Source: Spirochaetales bacterium
Lineage (GTDB): Bacteria; Spirochaetota; Spirochaetia; DSM-2461
Reading direction: 5' to 3'
Assembly (NCBI GenBank): GCA_016936295.1
Contig: JAFGYD010000003.1
Span: 1 to 33,567, forward strand
DNA: 33,567 nucleotides
Position 1 is the first letter of the stretch. Each line of letters starts with the position of its first letter. Positions 24,564-33,218 of the stretch are shown here, piece after piece. A model generated the notes under the pieces. The model ran no database searches. It had not been told where the DNA came from and saw only the letters and a program-made list of their open reading frames with translations. The position numbers and the translations under genes are program-made.

Positions 24564-25367
24564 TGATTTAACACTAATAAGAGTTTTTCCACTTCCTGTA
24601 TAACCATATAATTTATTGTTATTATTATCTTCTATGGTTACAGGATATTTTACTTTAATACTTCCAGAGCTTGTTTTTAATTCAAATTTTGCATCTAAAT
24701 TTTTATCTACAATAAATAGATTAAAATCTCCACTGGATATTTTAAAATCAATATCACCCTTAATTTTATCAGTGTATAGATCCACATCTCCAGAACTTAA
24801 TCTTCCTGTTAAATTTCCGGTAAATCCATTAACAAATAGTGATCCGGAAGATATTCCAACCTTTGTATTATTTGTAAATAGATTAGTTATATCCATAGAG
24901 CCAGAAGATGCGTTAAAGTCTGCATTTTTAGTTATAATATTATCAAGGAAAAGTGAACCAGAACTTAATGATATATTAAAATCCTCAATAACCAAATTTT
25001 TAGCCGAAATATCACCAGATGATAAATTCAACTCAAGACCCTGAGTATATTTTTTAGGGAGAACTACCATAAGTTTGACATCACCATTATAAAAAGAGAA
25101 TAGTTTAAAAGTTGATCTTCTTATATCTATTTTAGTCTTATTCCCCTTATCTATAAATATCATAGGACCATTTTTAAATGTTTTTAAATAAAGATATATA
25201 TCTTCCCTATCTTCGGTTACAATTTCTAAGTTACCAGAACTCATTGAAATATTTAATTGGCCTATTCCACTATAATTTAAATTTTCACGGTACTCTTCGC
25301 TATTACTATTGGAATATAAGATAAATGATAAACAAGAATATATAGTAAACAGAACTATTTTTTTCAT
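24537..25367 (-). CDS. Exported DUF4097-type beta-repeat protein
   Basis: A 276-residue protein with an N-terminal signal (about residues 1-20, no clear lipobox). The body is a series of short beta repeats of about 18-22 residues, each beginning with SSG: MSSGNLEI, LSSGDISA, LSSGSLFL, ASSGSMDI, ISSGSLFV, LSSGDVDL, ISSGDFNL, TSSGSIKV and SSSGNIFI. This is the DUF4097 (adhesin-like) pattern, expected to form an elongated beta-solenoid. No enzymatic motif is seen. A location in the periplasm or on the surface is inferred. GGGAGG precedes the ATG. Its 3' end overlaps the convergent EamA gene. Confidence 0.82.
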   Translation of the reverse strand: MKKIVLFTIYSCLSFILYSNSNSEEYRENLNYSGIGQLNISMSSGNLEIVTEDREDIYLYLKTFKNGPMIFIDKGNKTKIDIRRSTFKLFSFYNGDVKLMVVLPKKYTQGLELNLSSGDISAKNLVIEDFNISLSSGSLFLDNIITKNADFNASSGSMDITNLFTNNTKVGISSGSLFVNGFTGNLTGRLSSGDVDLYTDKIKGDIDFKISSGDFNLFIVDKNLDAKFELKTSSGSIKVKYPVTIEDNNNNKLYGYTGSGKTLISVKSSSGNIFIE

Positions 25368-25426
25368 AATTTTCCTCCCTGTTTTAATTTAAACATTTTA
25401 AGTATGATTTTATGTTACTTTTTGAT

Positions 25427-25455
25427 AAAAAAAAAGGATCTGTTACCCCAGATCC
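25427..25455 (-). terminator. Rho-independent terminator of the ModF-like/EamA unit
   Basis: A 7-bp stem GGATCTG/CAGATCC (25436-25442 with 25449-25455) with a 6-base loop, followed on the minus strand by nine Ts. It lies about 120 bases past the EamA stop and ahead of the DUF4097 gene. The AT-rich stretch 25456-25573 between it and EamA holds nothing else I can identify. Confidence 0.8.
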
Positions 25456-25573
25456 GTTTCCTAATAATAAATACCATACTTTTTTTAATGTATTTTAAAC
25501 TATATTATATTTTTTATTTTTACATGTTTAGAATATATCATGGCTTTATTATGGGGTATATAAGTATTAATAA

Positions 25574-26452
25574 TCATTTTATATAGGAAAATTTCCTTAC
25601 AATACTGGGTAAAGATACACCAGCTATTATTAGAAACATCCCTAATAATTTATATAGTGTAAACTCTTCCTTCAGTATTAAATTTGAAACGATGGTGGTT
25701 ATTAATGGAGCTAAATAAATATACTTACTAGTGTTAATTGCTCCAATCCCATTAATACTAAAACCCCAAAGCAAAATACATAAACTAGAAGCAATTACCC
25801 CTAAAAAAAGGACATTTAAAATTATTTTACTTTGAAAAAATTCCATGGGGAGTGTTTTTTCGGGAATGAATAGAAATAGTACAGTAATAAATATAAGGCC
25901 ATAAAAATTTACCTTTCTTGCCTGTTCAACGGGATCCATTGTTTTATCAACTCTTCTAAGAAAGATATTATAAAATCCAAAAACAAAAGATGCAAGAAGA
26001 GCAAGAATATTTCCTGTTAATGCACCACTATTAATATTGGATCCTTCAAAAATAATTAAACCAACACCAGTAAAGGATAGAGCAAATGTAGCTACATGGC
26101 TAAAAGTAAATTTCTCATCTTTATTAATAAAATGGGCAAGAATAGATGTAATTAAAGGTATAGACGATACAATAATAGAAACATAGGAAGCCTGGGTTAA
26201 TCTAGTAGCAGAATTTTCCAATATATAATAGAGGAATATTCCAGTAAATGCCGAAAGAATTATATTTATATCCATTTTAAAATTTAATCTAAATGTTTTA
26301 GGAGGCCTTAATGCAAAAAGACATATATATCCAATAATAAAACGGATTAATGTTAGCTGCATTGGCGAAAGAACTTCTAATACAATTTTAGATGAAATAT
26401 ATGTAATACTCCAAATAAATACTGTTAATAGCGCCGATAAATGGTATTTCAT
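25574..26452 (-). CDS. EamA/DMT-family transporter (second)
   Basis: A 292-residue inner-membrane protein with ten hydrophobic spans (LLTVFIWSITYISSKIVLE at the start, LGVIASSLCILLWGFSI and YIYLAPLITTIVS in the second half). It is a drug/metabolite-family exporter of unknown substrate. It is only distantly similar to the transporter at 23658. Its ATG overlaps the stop of the preceding twin-ATPase gene (ATGA), so its translation is coupled to that protein. Confidence 0.88.
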   Translation of the reverse strand: MKYHLSALLTVFIWSITYISSKIVLEVLSPMQLTLIRFIIGYICLFALRPPKTFRLNFKMDINIILSAFTGIFLYYILENSATRLTQASYVSIIVSSIPLITSILAHFINKDEKFTFSHVATFALSFTGVGLIIFEGSNINSGALTGNILALLASFVFGFYNIFLRRVDKTMDPVEQARKVNFYGLIFITVLFLFIPEKTLPMEFFQSKIILNVLFLGVIASSLCILLWGFSINGIGAINTSKYIYLAPLITTIVSNLILKEEFTLYKLLGMFLIIAGVSLPSIVRKFSYIK

Positions 26453-27828
26453 ACAGTCTCCTTTATTTGACCAATGCTTCCGTTTTCTGTAGGTATCAGA
26501 TGTAACTCTTTTTTTATTGATGGTATATAATCTTCAACTCTGTGGCTTACATACAAAAGGGTTGTTTCACCGTTTTTTCCTATGTAATCCAATAGTAGAA
26601 GTACAAATTCTCTATTTACCTGATCTAATCCAAGACAGGGTTCATCAACAATAAGAACGTCTGGATGTTTTACCATCGCCCTAATAATTAAAATAATTCT
26701 CTGCTCCCCAAATGATAGCTCTTTAAATGGACTGTTTTCCCTATCTTCAAGACCAACAAGTTTAATCCAATCTTTTGCAATATTTATCTCAATTTCAGAT
26801 GGTTTATTATAAAGGCCTATAGAATCATAAAAACCGGAAATAATAACACTTAGTACAGAATTAGAAACTCTGTAATCATTCTGTAAAGATGAAGAGACTA
26901 ACCCTACATATTTTTTTATATCCCATATCGATTCCCCAGAACCTCTTTTCATACCAAACAGTGAGATATCCTGTCCATATGCTTGATGATTATCGGCACT
27001 TACAATTTTTAAAAGTGTAGATTTACCAGATCCATTCGGTCCCGTTATTTTGTAATGCTCCTTTCTTTCTACATTCCAGTTAATATTATGGAGAACTTTT
27101 TTATCTCCAAATGCAATAGATACATTGATAAAACAGATTAAAGAATTCACATTAGAATTTATTTTTTTTACACCTGGGAGTTGTTGGGGAATTATCCCAG
27201 AAAAATGTCTGATTTTACTAAAGGATTCACTACTTAATATTTCATCCTTTAACCCTGTTAAGGTAACTCTGTTTTCGTGAATAAAAGCTACATGTGAAAT
27301 CTTGTTATGTATGTCTCTCTCTCTGTTTAATATTAAAATTAAAGTTATTTCAGAATCGCATAATTGTGAAATTAAAGTTTCAAGAATTAATTGAGATTCT
27401 ATATCAAGTCCATCATAAGGCTCGTCTAAAATTAAATATTTAGGTTTTTTTTCAAGCTCTTTTAAAATTATCACCTTAACAAGTTCGCCAGTAGAAAGAT
27501 ATCGAAGTCCTCTATCTTTTATTTCATTGATGTTAAAAATTGTATTATGATTAGTTAAATAGGTAGAAACCAGTGTTCCTGGGTCTTCCATATCTATAAA
27601 GTCTGTATCATCCTTCAATCTCTCTTCTTCCAAAAGATTTTCTGCTTTTTCAAATGATACATATCCTGTTACTGTAGAACAGTCATACTTTTCTAAAATT
27701 TGACCTAAAAGTGTTTTTCCAGATCCATTATTTCCAAGAACTGCCCAATTTTCACCATTATTAATTTCCCAATTAGGTATATAAATTTTTTTATTATTAA
27801 TCTCGGTTGTATAGTTTTTAAAAATCAT
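26449..27828 (-). CDS. Twin ABC ATPase, ModF-like
   Basis: A 459-residue soluble protein with two ABC domains and no membrane spans. Domain 1 has GNNGSGKT, a variant signature LSTGE and Walker B YLILDEPYDGLD. Domain 2 has GPNGSGKST, LSFGEQR and VLIVDEPCLGLD. The LSTGE, DEPYDGLD and LILNR elements closely recall E. coli ModF (490 residues), associated with molybdate genes but of unclear function. No modABC gene is in the window. The gene has no Shine-Dalgarno sequence; a TATACT lies six bases before the ATG, so a leaderless mRNA is possible. It is coupled by ATGA to an EamA transporter. Confidence 0.86.
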   Translation of the reverse strand: MIFKNYTTEINNKKIYIPNWEINNGENWAVLGNNGSGKTLLGQILEKYDCSTVTGYVSFEKAENLLEEERLKDDTDFIDMEDPGTLVSTYLTNHNTIFNINEIKDRGLRYLSTGELVKVIILKELEKKPKYLILDEPYDGLDIESQLILETLISQLCDSEITLILILNRERDIHNKISHVAFIHENRVTLTGLKDEILSSESFSKIRHFSGIIPQQLPGVKKINSNVNSLICFINVSIAFGDKKVLHNINWNVERKEHYKITGPNGSGKSTLLKIVSADNHQAYGQDISLFGMKRGSGESIWDIKKYVGLVSSSLQNDYRVSNSVLSVIISGFYDSIGLYNKPSEIEINIAKDWIKLVGLEDRENSPFKELSFGEQRIILIIRAMVKHPDVLIVDEPCLGLDQVNREFVLLLLDYIGKNGETTLLYVSHRVEDYIPSIKKELHLIPTENGSIGQIKETV

Positions 27829-27841
27829 TTCTGAAGTATAT

Positions 27842-27870
27842 TTGATTTTTCCATTATATGGAATTATTAT
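27842..27870 (+). promoter_or_regulatory. Promoter of the unknown membrane protein gene, placed for a leaderless mRNA
   Basis: TTGATT (27842-27847), 17-bp spacer, TATTAT (27865-27870), then six bases to the ATG at 27877. It lies in a 48-base gap between divergent start codons, with no Shine-Dalgarno sequence on either side. Confidence 0.5.
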
Positions 27871-27876
27871 ATTTTT

Positions 27877-28809
27877 ATGAGAAAAAAATTAATAATATCA
27901 ATTGTTACATCCATATTCCTTTTATTTTTAATCTATCTGTTAGATTCTAATTTAGCAAAATTCCCACATTTAGAAGATCAGGGAGCAGCTTGGTACTTTT
28001 GGAAACTACCTAAAGCAACTTTATTAGGTACAATTACATCATGGGGAGGATATTTAATCCATCAAATTATTGTTTTTGCATATATTATAAATAGAAAAAA
28101 ATATAAAGATTCATCTAAATATACAAATAGATTTTTACTCCTAAATTTGTTTTTTGTAGTTCTTCATATTATTCAGACCCATCTTTTTTACGATGGTTTA
28201 GCCCAATATGTACCAGTATGGAGTTCCCAGTACTCGGTTATAATAATGTTATCAATTTCATTAATTCTCTTACAGCCAAGAAGGGGATTTATATTAGCCA
28301 GATGGAGAACTATTCCTAAAACAACAACTGCTTTTTTTAGTAAATATCATGGACTTTATATATCCTGGGCACTCATTTATACATTTTGGTTTCATCCTAC
28401 AGAGGGGGATATTGCTATATTAATAGGATTTGCCTATATGTTTCTGCTTTTTGTACATATGAGTATGCTTAAAACTAAATTACATACAAATATTAAGTGG
28501 ATTACAGTTTTAGAAACATTTGTTGTAATACATGGGGTAGGAATAGCCCTTATGAATAAACAGGAAATTTGGCCTATGTTTTTAACGGGTTTTCTTTTTA
28601 TGTTTGTTTTTACCTATATGTATGGTTTGGGTCTAAATAAAATAATTAGGATAATAATTTATATCCTTTACTTTAGTTTAATTCTCTATCTCTACTATTT
28701 TAGAGGTTATAGTAAAATATACGAAGTTCTATTTATTCCTGTTACACTTTATGGGGTATCCCTATTATTATTAGGAATGACAAAGGTTTTTATTTCTTTT
28801 AAAAAATGA
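27877..28809 (+). CDS. Unknown multi-spanning membrane protein
   Basis: A 310-residue protein with about eight or nine hydrophobic spans. I do not recognise the family. Visible traits are a cluster of His/Trp/Tyr near spans (GGYLIHQIIVFAYI, THLFYDGLAQYVPVW, KYHGLYISWALIYTFWFHP) and a PRRG loop. The conserved-looking membrane His residues could bind a cofactor or metal, but no known heme or metal motif is complete. The previous gene is divergent. pflA begins 12 bases after its stop without a Shine-Dalgarno sequence, so pflA may depend on coupled translation. No function is proposed. Confidence 0.8.
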   Translation: MRKKLIISIVTSIFLLFLIYLLDSNLAKFPHLEDQGAAWYFWKLPKATLLGTITSWGGYLIHQIIVFAYIINRKKYKDSSKYTNRFLLLNLFFVVLHIIQTHLFYDGLAQYVPVWSSQYSVIIMLSISLILLQPRRGFILARWRTIPKTTTAFFSKYHGLYISWALIYTFWFHPTEGDIAILIGFAYMFLLFVHMSMLKTKLHTNIKWITVLETFVVIHGVGIALMNKQEIWPMFLTGFLFMFVFTYMYGLGLNKIIRIIIYILYFSLILYLYYFRGYSKIYEVLFIPVTLYGVSLLLLGMTKVFISFKK

Positions 28810-28821
28810 TAAGATATATAT

Positions 28822-29553
28822 ATGAAAGGAAGAATACATTCGTGCGAAACAATGGGAAGTGTAGACGGACCTGGAATTAGATATGTAATTTTTTTCCAAG
28901 GATGCAATATGAAGTGTCTTTATTGTCATAATAGGGATACTTGGAATAAGAATGATGGGAATTTAAAGGATTTAGATCAACTAGTTCAGGATATAGAATC
29001 TTTGCAGGGATTCTACTCCAGAGACAGCGGAGGTGTTACTGTTTCTGGTGGTGAACCTCTACTTCAAAGTGAATTTATTTCAGGTTTATTTGATAAAATA
29101 CACCTTTTAGGGTTAACAACTGCCGTAGATACATCTGGGCATGTAGCATTAACACCTGAAGTAAAATTGGTGCTGTCTAAAACAGATTATATACTTCTAG
29201 ATGTAAAGTCCCTGGACCCAGTAAAACATAGAGAAATTACTGGAGTAAATCAGGTATATGTAAATCAATTTTTTTCTTATGTAAAAAACCTGAATACAAA
29301 AATATGGCTTAGGTATGTACTTGTTCCGGGGTATACCGATTCAGATCAAGACCTTATTAAACTTATTGATTTTATTAATGAATATAATAATATTGAAAGA
29401 GTTGATATTCTCCCATATCATGTATATGGAAAGGAGAAATGGACAAATCTTGGAATAAAATATCCATTAGAAGGTTTATCCCCACCCAAAAAAGAAAACA
29501 TAGAACATTTTAGGAATAGTATTAAAGATAGTTGCAGGGTTATTGTAAAATAG
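28822..29553 (+). CDS. pflA: Pyruvate formate-lyase activating enzyme (radical SAM)
   Basis: A 243-residue radical SAM activase that installs a glycyl radical on pyruvate formate-lyase under anaerobic conditions. The cluster motif is CNMKCLYCHN (C-x3-C-x2-C), preceded by ETMGSVDGPGIRYVIFFQGC. GGVTVSGGEPLLQ, LLDVKSLDPVKH and LRYVLVPGYTD complete the standard PflA signature. The length is typical (E. coli 246). The target enzyme gene (pflB) is not in the window. It follows the unknown membrane protein gene by 12 bases, with no Shine-Dalgarno sequence. It supports a fermentative, anaerobic lifestyle. Confidence 0.93.
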   Translation: MKGRIHSCETMGSVDGPGIRYVIFFQGCNMKCLYCHNRDTWNKNDGNLKDLDQLVQDIESLQGFYSRDSGGVTVSGGEPLLQSEFISGLFDKIHLLGLTTAVDTSGHVALTPEVKLVLSKTDYILLDVKSLDPVKHREITGVNQVYVNQFFSYVKNLNTKIWLRYVLVPGYTDSDQDLIKLIDFINEYNNIERVDILPYHVYGKEKWTNLGIKYPLEGLSPPKKENIEHFRNSIKDSCRVIVK

Positions 29554-29563
29554 CTTTTTAATG

Positions 29564-29569
29564 TATAAT
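29564..29569 (+). promoter_or_regulatory. -10 element ahead of the PUR-SMC operon
   Basis: A perfect TATAAT 31 bases before the ATG of the PUR-domain gene. A TTGTAA at 29543-29548 could be a -35, but the spacing (15 bp) is short. Confidence 0.5.
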
Positions 29570-29600
29570 ATAACGAACATTTTTATAAGAAGGTATAGTG

Positions 29601-30053
29601 ATGGGTAGACGTGGAGAGTTATTTTCTACAAGACAATTTACAGAAGACGGGAAAAAAACATATTTTTTTAATGTTAAAGAGAATAGATATGGAGATCTGT
29701 ATATTAATCTGGCCGAAAGCGTAAAAAAAGATAATGGATTTCAAAGATTTTCTGTTATGGTTTTTAACGAGGATTTGGACCTTTTCAAAATTGAGTTTAA
29801 TAAAATCTCAGATATAGCACTTCACGACGGTAGAGAAAGTAACGAGATTTCACCAGGTTCGGGAAAACGAAAGTATAAGTTTATTGTAAAAGATGGATAT
29901 AAAAATGCTACAGAGTTGGTTATTATAGAATCTCTTACAAAAGATGATGGATATACAAATCAGTCCATAAGAGTAAAAAAAGAGGATCTGCACAGTTTCA
30001 TTTCAGGTGTTGATAATGTAATTAAATTTATAGAAGCGAGATCAAAAAAGTAA
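29601..30053 (+). CDS. PUR-domain nucleic-acid-binding protein (BpuR/DUF3276-like)
   Basis: A 150-residue cytoplasmic protein of the bacterial PUR-alpha family. It contains RGELFSTRQF, KTYFFNVKENRYGDLYINLAES, RFSVMVF and a second repeat KYKFIVKDGYKNATELVIIES, then a short helix. The single-stranded DNA/RNA-binding Borrelia protein BpuR is the best-known spirochaetal member; a role as nucleoid or RNA regulator is inferred from it. AAGG seven bases upstream supports the ATG at 29601 rather than the GTG at 29598. Its stop overlaps the SMC start (TAATG), so the two are made together. Confidence 0.88.
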   Translation: MGRRGELFSTRQFTEDGKKTYFFNVKENRYGDLYINLAESVKKDNGFQRFSVMVFNEDLDLFKIEFNKISDIALHDGRESNEISPGSGKRKYKFIVKDGYKNATELVIIESLTKDDGYTNQSIRVKKEDLHSFISGVDNVIKFIEARSKK

Positions 30054-32731
30054 TGTTTCTTAAAAGCATGGAGATAATGGGGTTCAAATCATTTGCTGAT
30101 AGAACCCATATCGATTTTTCTCCAGGTATATCTGCACTTTTAGGACCAAATGGATGCGGTAAAAGTAATATCGTAGATGCTGTTAAGTGGGTTTTAGGAG
30201 AGCAATCTACAAAAAATATGCGTGCCATGAAAATGGAAGATGTTATTTTTAATGGTACTGTTAAACGTAAAGCATTAAATGTTGCAGAAGTAACACTTAC
30301 AATAAGTAACGAAACAAATATCCTTGATTTAGATGCGCCAGAGATTGAGATAAAAAGAAGACTCTATCGAGATGGTGATAGTGAATATTTTATAAATAAC
30401 ACATCAGTTAGGTTAAAAGAACTTAGAGAACTCTTTTTTGATACAGGAATTGGAAAAACTGCCTATTCAATTTTGGAACAGGGTAAAATTGATCAGATAT
30501 TATCAAATAAGCCCGAGGAGAGACGATATCTTTTCGAAGAGGCCGCCGGTATAACAAAGCATAAACAAAAGGGTTTTGAAGCAGAAAAAAAACTTGAAAA
30601 AACCAGGGATAATATTAAACAGATAGAAAATATATTATCCGAAGTTAGTAAGAACTACTTCACATTAAAAGAACAAGCCGAAAAAACAGAAGAGTATAGA
30701 TCTATAAAGGATAAGTTGTTTGAGGTAGATGTAAATTTACAACTTCTTAAAATCCAAAAGTTAAAAGAACTCCACGAAAGGCGGGGAGAAGAGCATCAAA
30801 AGCGTGAAAAAACTCTCCATGATCTGCAAAAAGAGATCGATGAACTAGATAGTAATCTAAATGAAAGTCACAAAAAACAGAGTAAACTAAACCACGATCT
30901 ATCCGAAAACCAAAAAGAACTATACGGTATAGAGTTGGAAAAAGAGACTTTAAAAAATAATTTAGACTCAAATAAAAATAGGGAAAAAGAGTATAATCTT
31001 CAGTTAGAATCTTTAACAGAAAGAGAGAGTAAATATACACAAAGAAGTTTAAGCTTAAAAAATGACATTAATTTAAGAACAACTGAAAAAAATAAGCTTA
31101 AAGAAGATTTTACTTTAGCCGAGAGTAATTTAACAAAAAACTTACAAGAAGTTGATAGTAGAAACAGTCTTGTTCAGGATATTAGTTCAAAAATAGAAGT
31201 GTTAAAAAATAATTTAATTAACTTTGAACTATCTAAGGATGATACAGTATCCAAGATACAGGAATTAGCTACTAGTATTACAAATAAAATAGAAAAATCA
31301 TTAAATAATTTCTCTTTAGAAGAGTATAATACCTATATCGATCTATTTAGATCTAGGTTAAAATTAGCGAAAACAAATCCATCAATATTGGTTAATTTAG
31401 AGAATGAATTCGATGAAATACTAAAAATAATACCTATTGATATAATAAATTTAATCTCACAAGATAAAGATCTTGAAGCAAAAAGAGATCTTGATAGCAA
31501 AATTGAAGAAATAAATAAATCTACAGATAAATGTAAAAAGGATATTTCCAAGTTAGATGCTGAGAAAAGCTTAAATTTACATAATATTGAAATTACTAAT
31601 GAAATAATCTCAAAAAATAAGGTTGAAATTGCAGAACTTAAAATAAAAATCTCAGGAATTGATGAAAACATATCCTTAATTAATAAAAACCTTCAAGAAG
31701 AGGAATCTCTACTAACTGAAATAAAAAAAGAACGTATACAACTAATTGAAAAAATTAAACAGCTTAAGTTGGATAAAGAAAAAATCGAAGATACAAAGAA
31801 AAAGTATCTATCAAACGAAGAAAATATAAAGAAGAAAATAAAAGCTATAGAAGATGAAATATTATCTCTTAAACAGAATAATTCCCATAAAGAGAAAACT
31901 TTAACTATACAAAAAGAGTCACTCTCAAAACTAACTTTACAAATTGAAAGGTTTAATTTCGAAGCTGAGCATTTAGAAAATAAAGTTGAAGAGTTATATA
32001 CAGAATTTCAGGATAGGTATTCGGTAGAGTTAACAGAAGTTAGTAAAAATGTAAATTTATATTCTCAAAACGAAGATGAGTTAAAAGCAACAATTCAAGA
32101 CCTTAAAGTTAAGCAAAAAATGGTTGGACAGATAAATTTAATGGCACCGGAAGAGTTTAAAGAGGTTTCTAAGCGGTATCTTTTCTTAAAAGGTCAAATA
32201 GATGACTTAAAAAAATCCGATGAAAATCTACTGGAAATAACTCAAAAAATTAAAATAGAATCTACAAAACTCTTTAAAGAGACTTTTGAAAGTATACAAC
32301 AGAGCTTTTCAGAAATGTATAAAAAATTGTTCGGTGGTGGAGAGGCGGAGTTAAAACTAACCGATCCTAAGAATATTTTAGAAAGTGGGATTGAAATATA
32401 TGCAAGACCTCCGGGAAAGAGTTTAGAAAATATTTCACTTTTATCAGGAGGGGAGAGGAGTTTAACAGCTGTAGCACTTCTTTTTGCAACCTATATTATA
32501 AAGCCATCACCCTTCTGTATATTAGACGAGATAGATGCAGCTTTAGACGAAAGAAATATTTCAAGGTTTGTAAATACTCTAACAGAATTTGCTAAAGAAT
32601 CACAATTTATTGTAATAACACATAATAAAAAAACTGTTACTGGCTCAGGAGCCCTTTTAGGTGTTACAATGGAGGAATCAGGAGTTTCTAAACTAATAAC
32701 AATGAGGTTGGATCATGGCGAAGAAGCGTAG
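30053..32731 (+). CDS. smc: SMC chromosome-segregation ATPase, short form
   Basis: An 892-residue SMC, which organises and segregates the chromosome. The ATPase head is complete: Walker A GPNGCGKSN (31-39) with VKWVLGEQS, Q-loop/GIGKTAYSILEQGKIDQIL, signature LSGGERS (797-803) and Walker B FCILDEIDAALDERN (Asp825, Glu826). Long coiled coils span about 165-360 and 480-730. The middle (about 385-470, SLEEYNTYIDLF, PSILVNLENEFDEIL) lacks the Gly-rich motifs of a normal SMC hinge, and the protein is about 300 residues shorter than typical bacterial SMC. Short SMCs occur in Borrelia. No scpA or scpB is in the window. It overlaps the PUR gene by one base and the next gene by 17. Confidence 0.92.
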   Translation: MFLKSMEIMGFKSFADRTHIDFSPGISALLGPNGCGKSNIVDAVKWVLGEQSTKNMRAMKMEDVIFNGTVKRKALNVAEVTLTISNETNILDLDAPEIEIKRRLYRDGDSEYFINNTSVRLKELRELFFDTGIGKTAYSILEQGKIDQILSNKPEERRYLFEEAAGITKHKQKGFEAEKKLEKTRDNIKQIENILSEVSKNYFTLKEQAEKTEEYRSIKDKLFEVDVNLQLLKIQKLKELHERRGEEHQKREKTLHDLQKEIDELDSNLNESHKKQSKLNHDLSENQKELYGIELEKETLKNNLDSNKNREKEYNLQLESLTERESKYTQRSLSLKNDINLRTTEKNKLKEDFTLAESNLTKNLQEVDSRNSLVQDISSKIEVLKNNLINFELSKDDTVSKIQELATSITNKIEKSLNNFSLEEYNTYIDLFRSRLKLAKTNPSILVNLENEFDEILKIIPIDIINLISQDKDLEAKRDLDSKIEEINKSTDKCKKDISKLDAEKSLNLHNIEITNEIISKNKVEIAELKIKISGIDENISLINKNLQEEESLLTEIKKERIQLIEKIKQLKLDKEKIEDTKKKYLSNEENIKKKIKAIEDEILSLKQNNSHKEKTLTIQKESLSKLTLQIERFNFEAEHLENKVEELYTEFQDRYSVELTEVSKNVNLYSQNEDELKATIQDLKVKQKMVGQINLMAPEEFKEVSKRYLFLKGQIDDLKKSDENLLEITQKIKIESTKLFKETFESIQQSFSEMYKKLFGGGEAELKLTDPKNILESGIEIYARPPGKSLENISLLSGGERSLTAVALLFATYIIKPSPFCILDEIDAALDERNISRFVNTLTEFAKESQFIVITHNKKTVTGSGALLGVTMEESGVSKLITMRLDHGEEA

Positions 32732-33218
32732 GAAAACAGCTAAGGAATTTTTAGCCGATGCATGGCTGGATTTGAAGTTTAAATTAATTATTTTGGGTTC
32801 TGTATTTATTGCGTTTATGATAGTTCTATTACTAATAGTAAATGATATACAATCTGATAAAGAGAAATTAGCAAATAAAGCTAATAAATATGAGACATAT
32901 ATAGACCAATTACTTCTTAAAAAATATAGTATTGAAGAGTTAAAGAAGATGAGTACCGACGAACTTAAATTAGCGGTAGATGTTGTTATTGACGAAGAAA
33001 ATAGCAGGGTAGTTAACTCTCCAAAATTAAATGATTTTATTATTCCAGTTCAGGATGAGACATATTCAACACAATTTAAGCTATCACGTGAACCTAAAAC
33101 TCAGTGGACACAGGAAGATATTGATCAGTTTTGGATCAATTTAGATACATTGGATTTAAATAAACTGGATGAGAAAAATTTTGAGTACCTTAAAGCAAGA
33201 CTTAAAGATATACGTTAG
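32715..33218 (+). CDS. Single-span membrane protein of unknown function
   Basis: A 167-residue protein starting with a very basic cytoplasmic segment (MAKKRRKTAKEFLADAW). One membrane span follows (about 25-46, LIILGSVFIAFMIVLLLIV), then a charged, helical extracytoplasmic part (SIEELKKMSTDELKLAVDVV, QEDIDQFWINLDTLD). I recognise no family. It starts 17 bases inside the end of smc with GAGG nine bases ahead, so it is translated with smc. Its 3' end overlaps the next gene by 50 bases. It may be a spirochaete-specific envelope protein; that is only inference from context. Confidence 0.75.
   Translation: MAKKRRKTAKEFLADAWLDLKFKLIILGSVFIAFMIVLLLIVNDIQSDKEKLANKANKYETYIDQLLLKKYSIEELKKMSTDELKLAVDVVIDEENSRVVNSPKLNDFIIPVQDETYSTQFKLSREPKTQWTQEDIDQFWINLDTLDLNKLDEKNFEYLKARLKDIR

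Noticed and set aside
25404-25586. 60-codon plus-strand frame in the gap after the DUF4097 gene
   Set aside because: It is low-complexity AT-rich sequence (Phe/Ile/Tyr runs), crosses a clear minus-strand terminator, and has no ribosome site.
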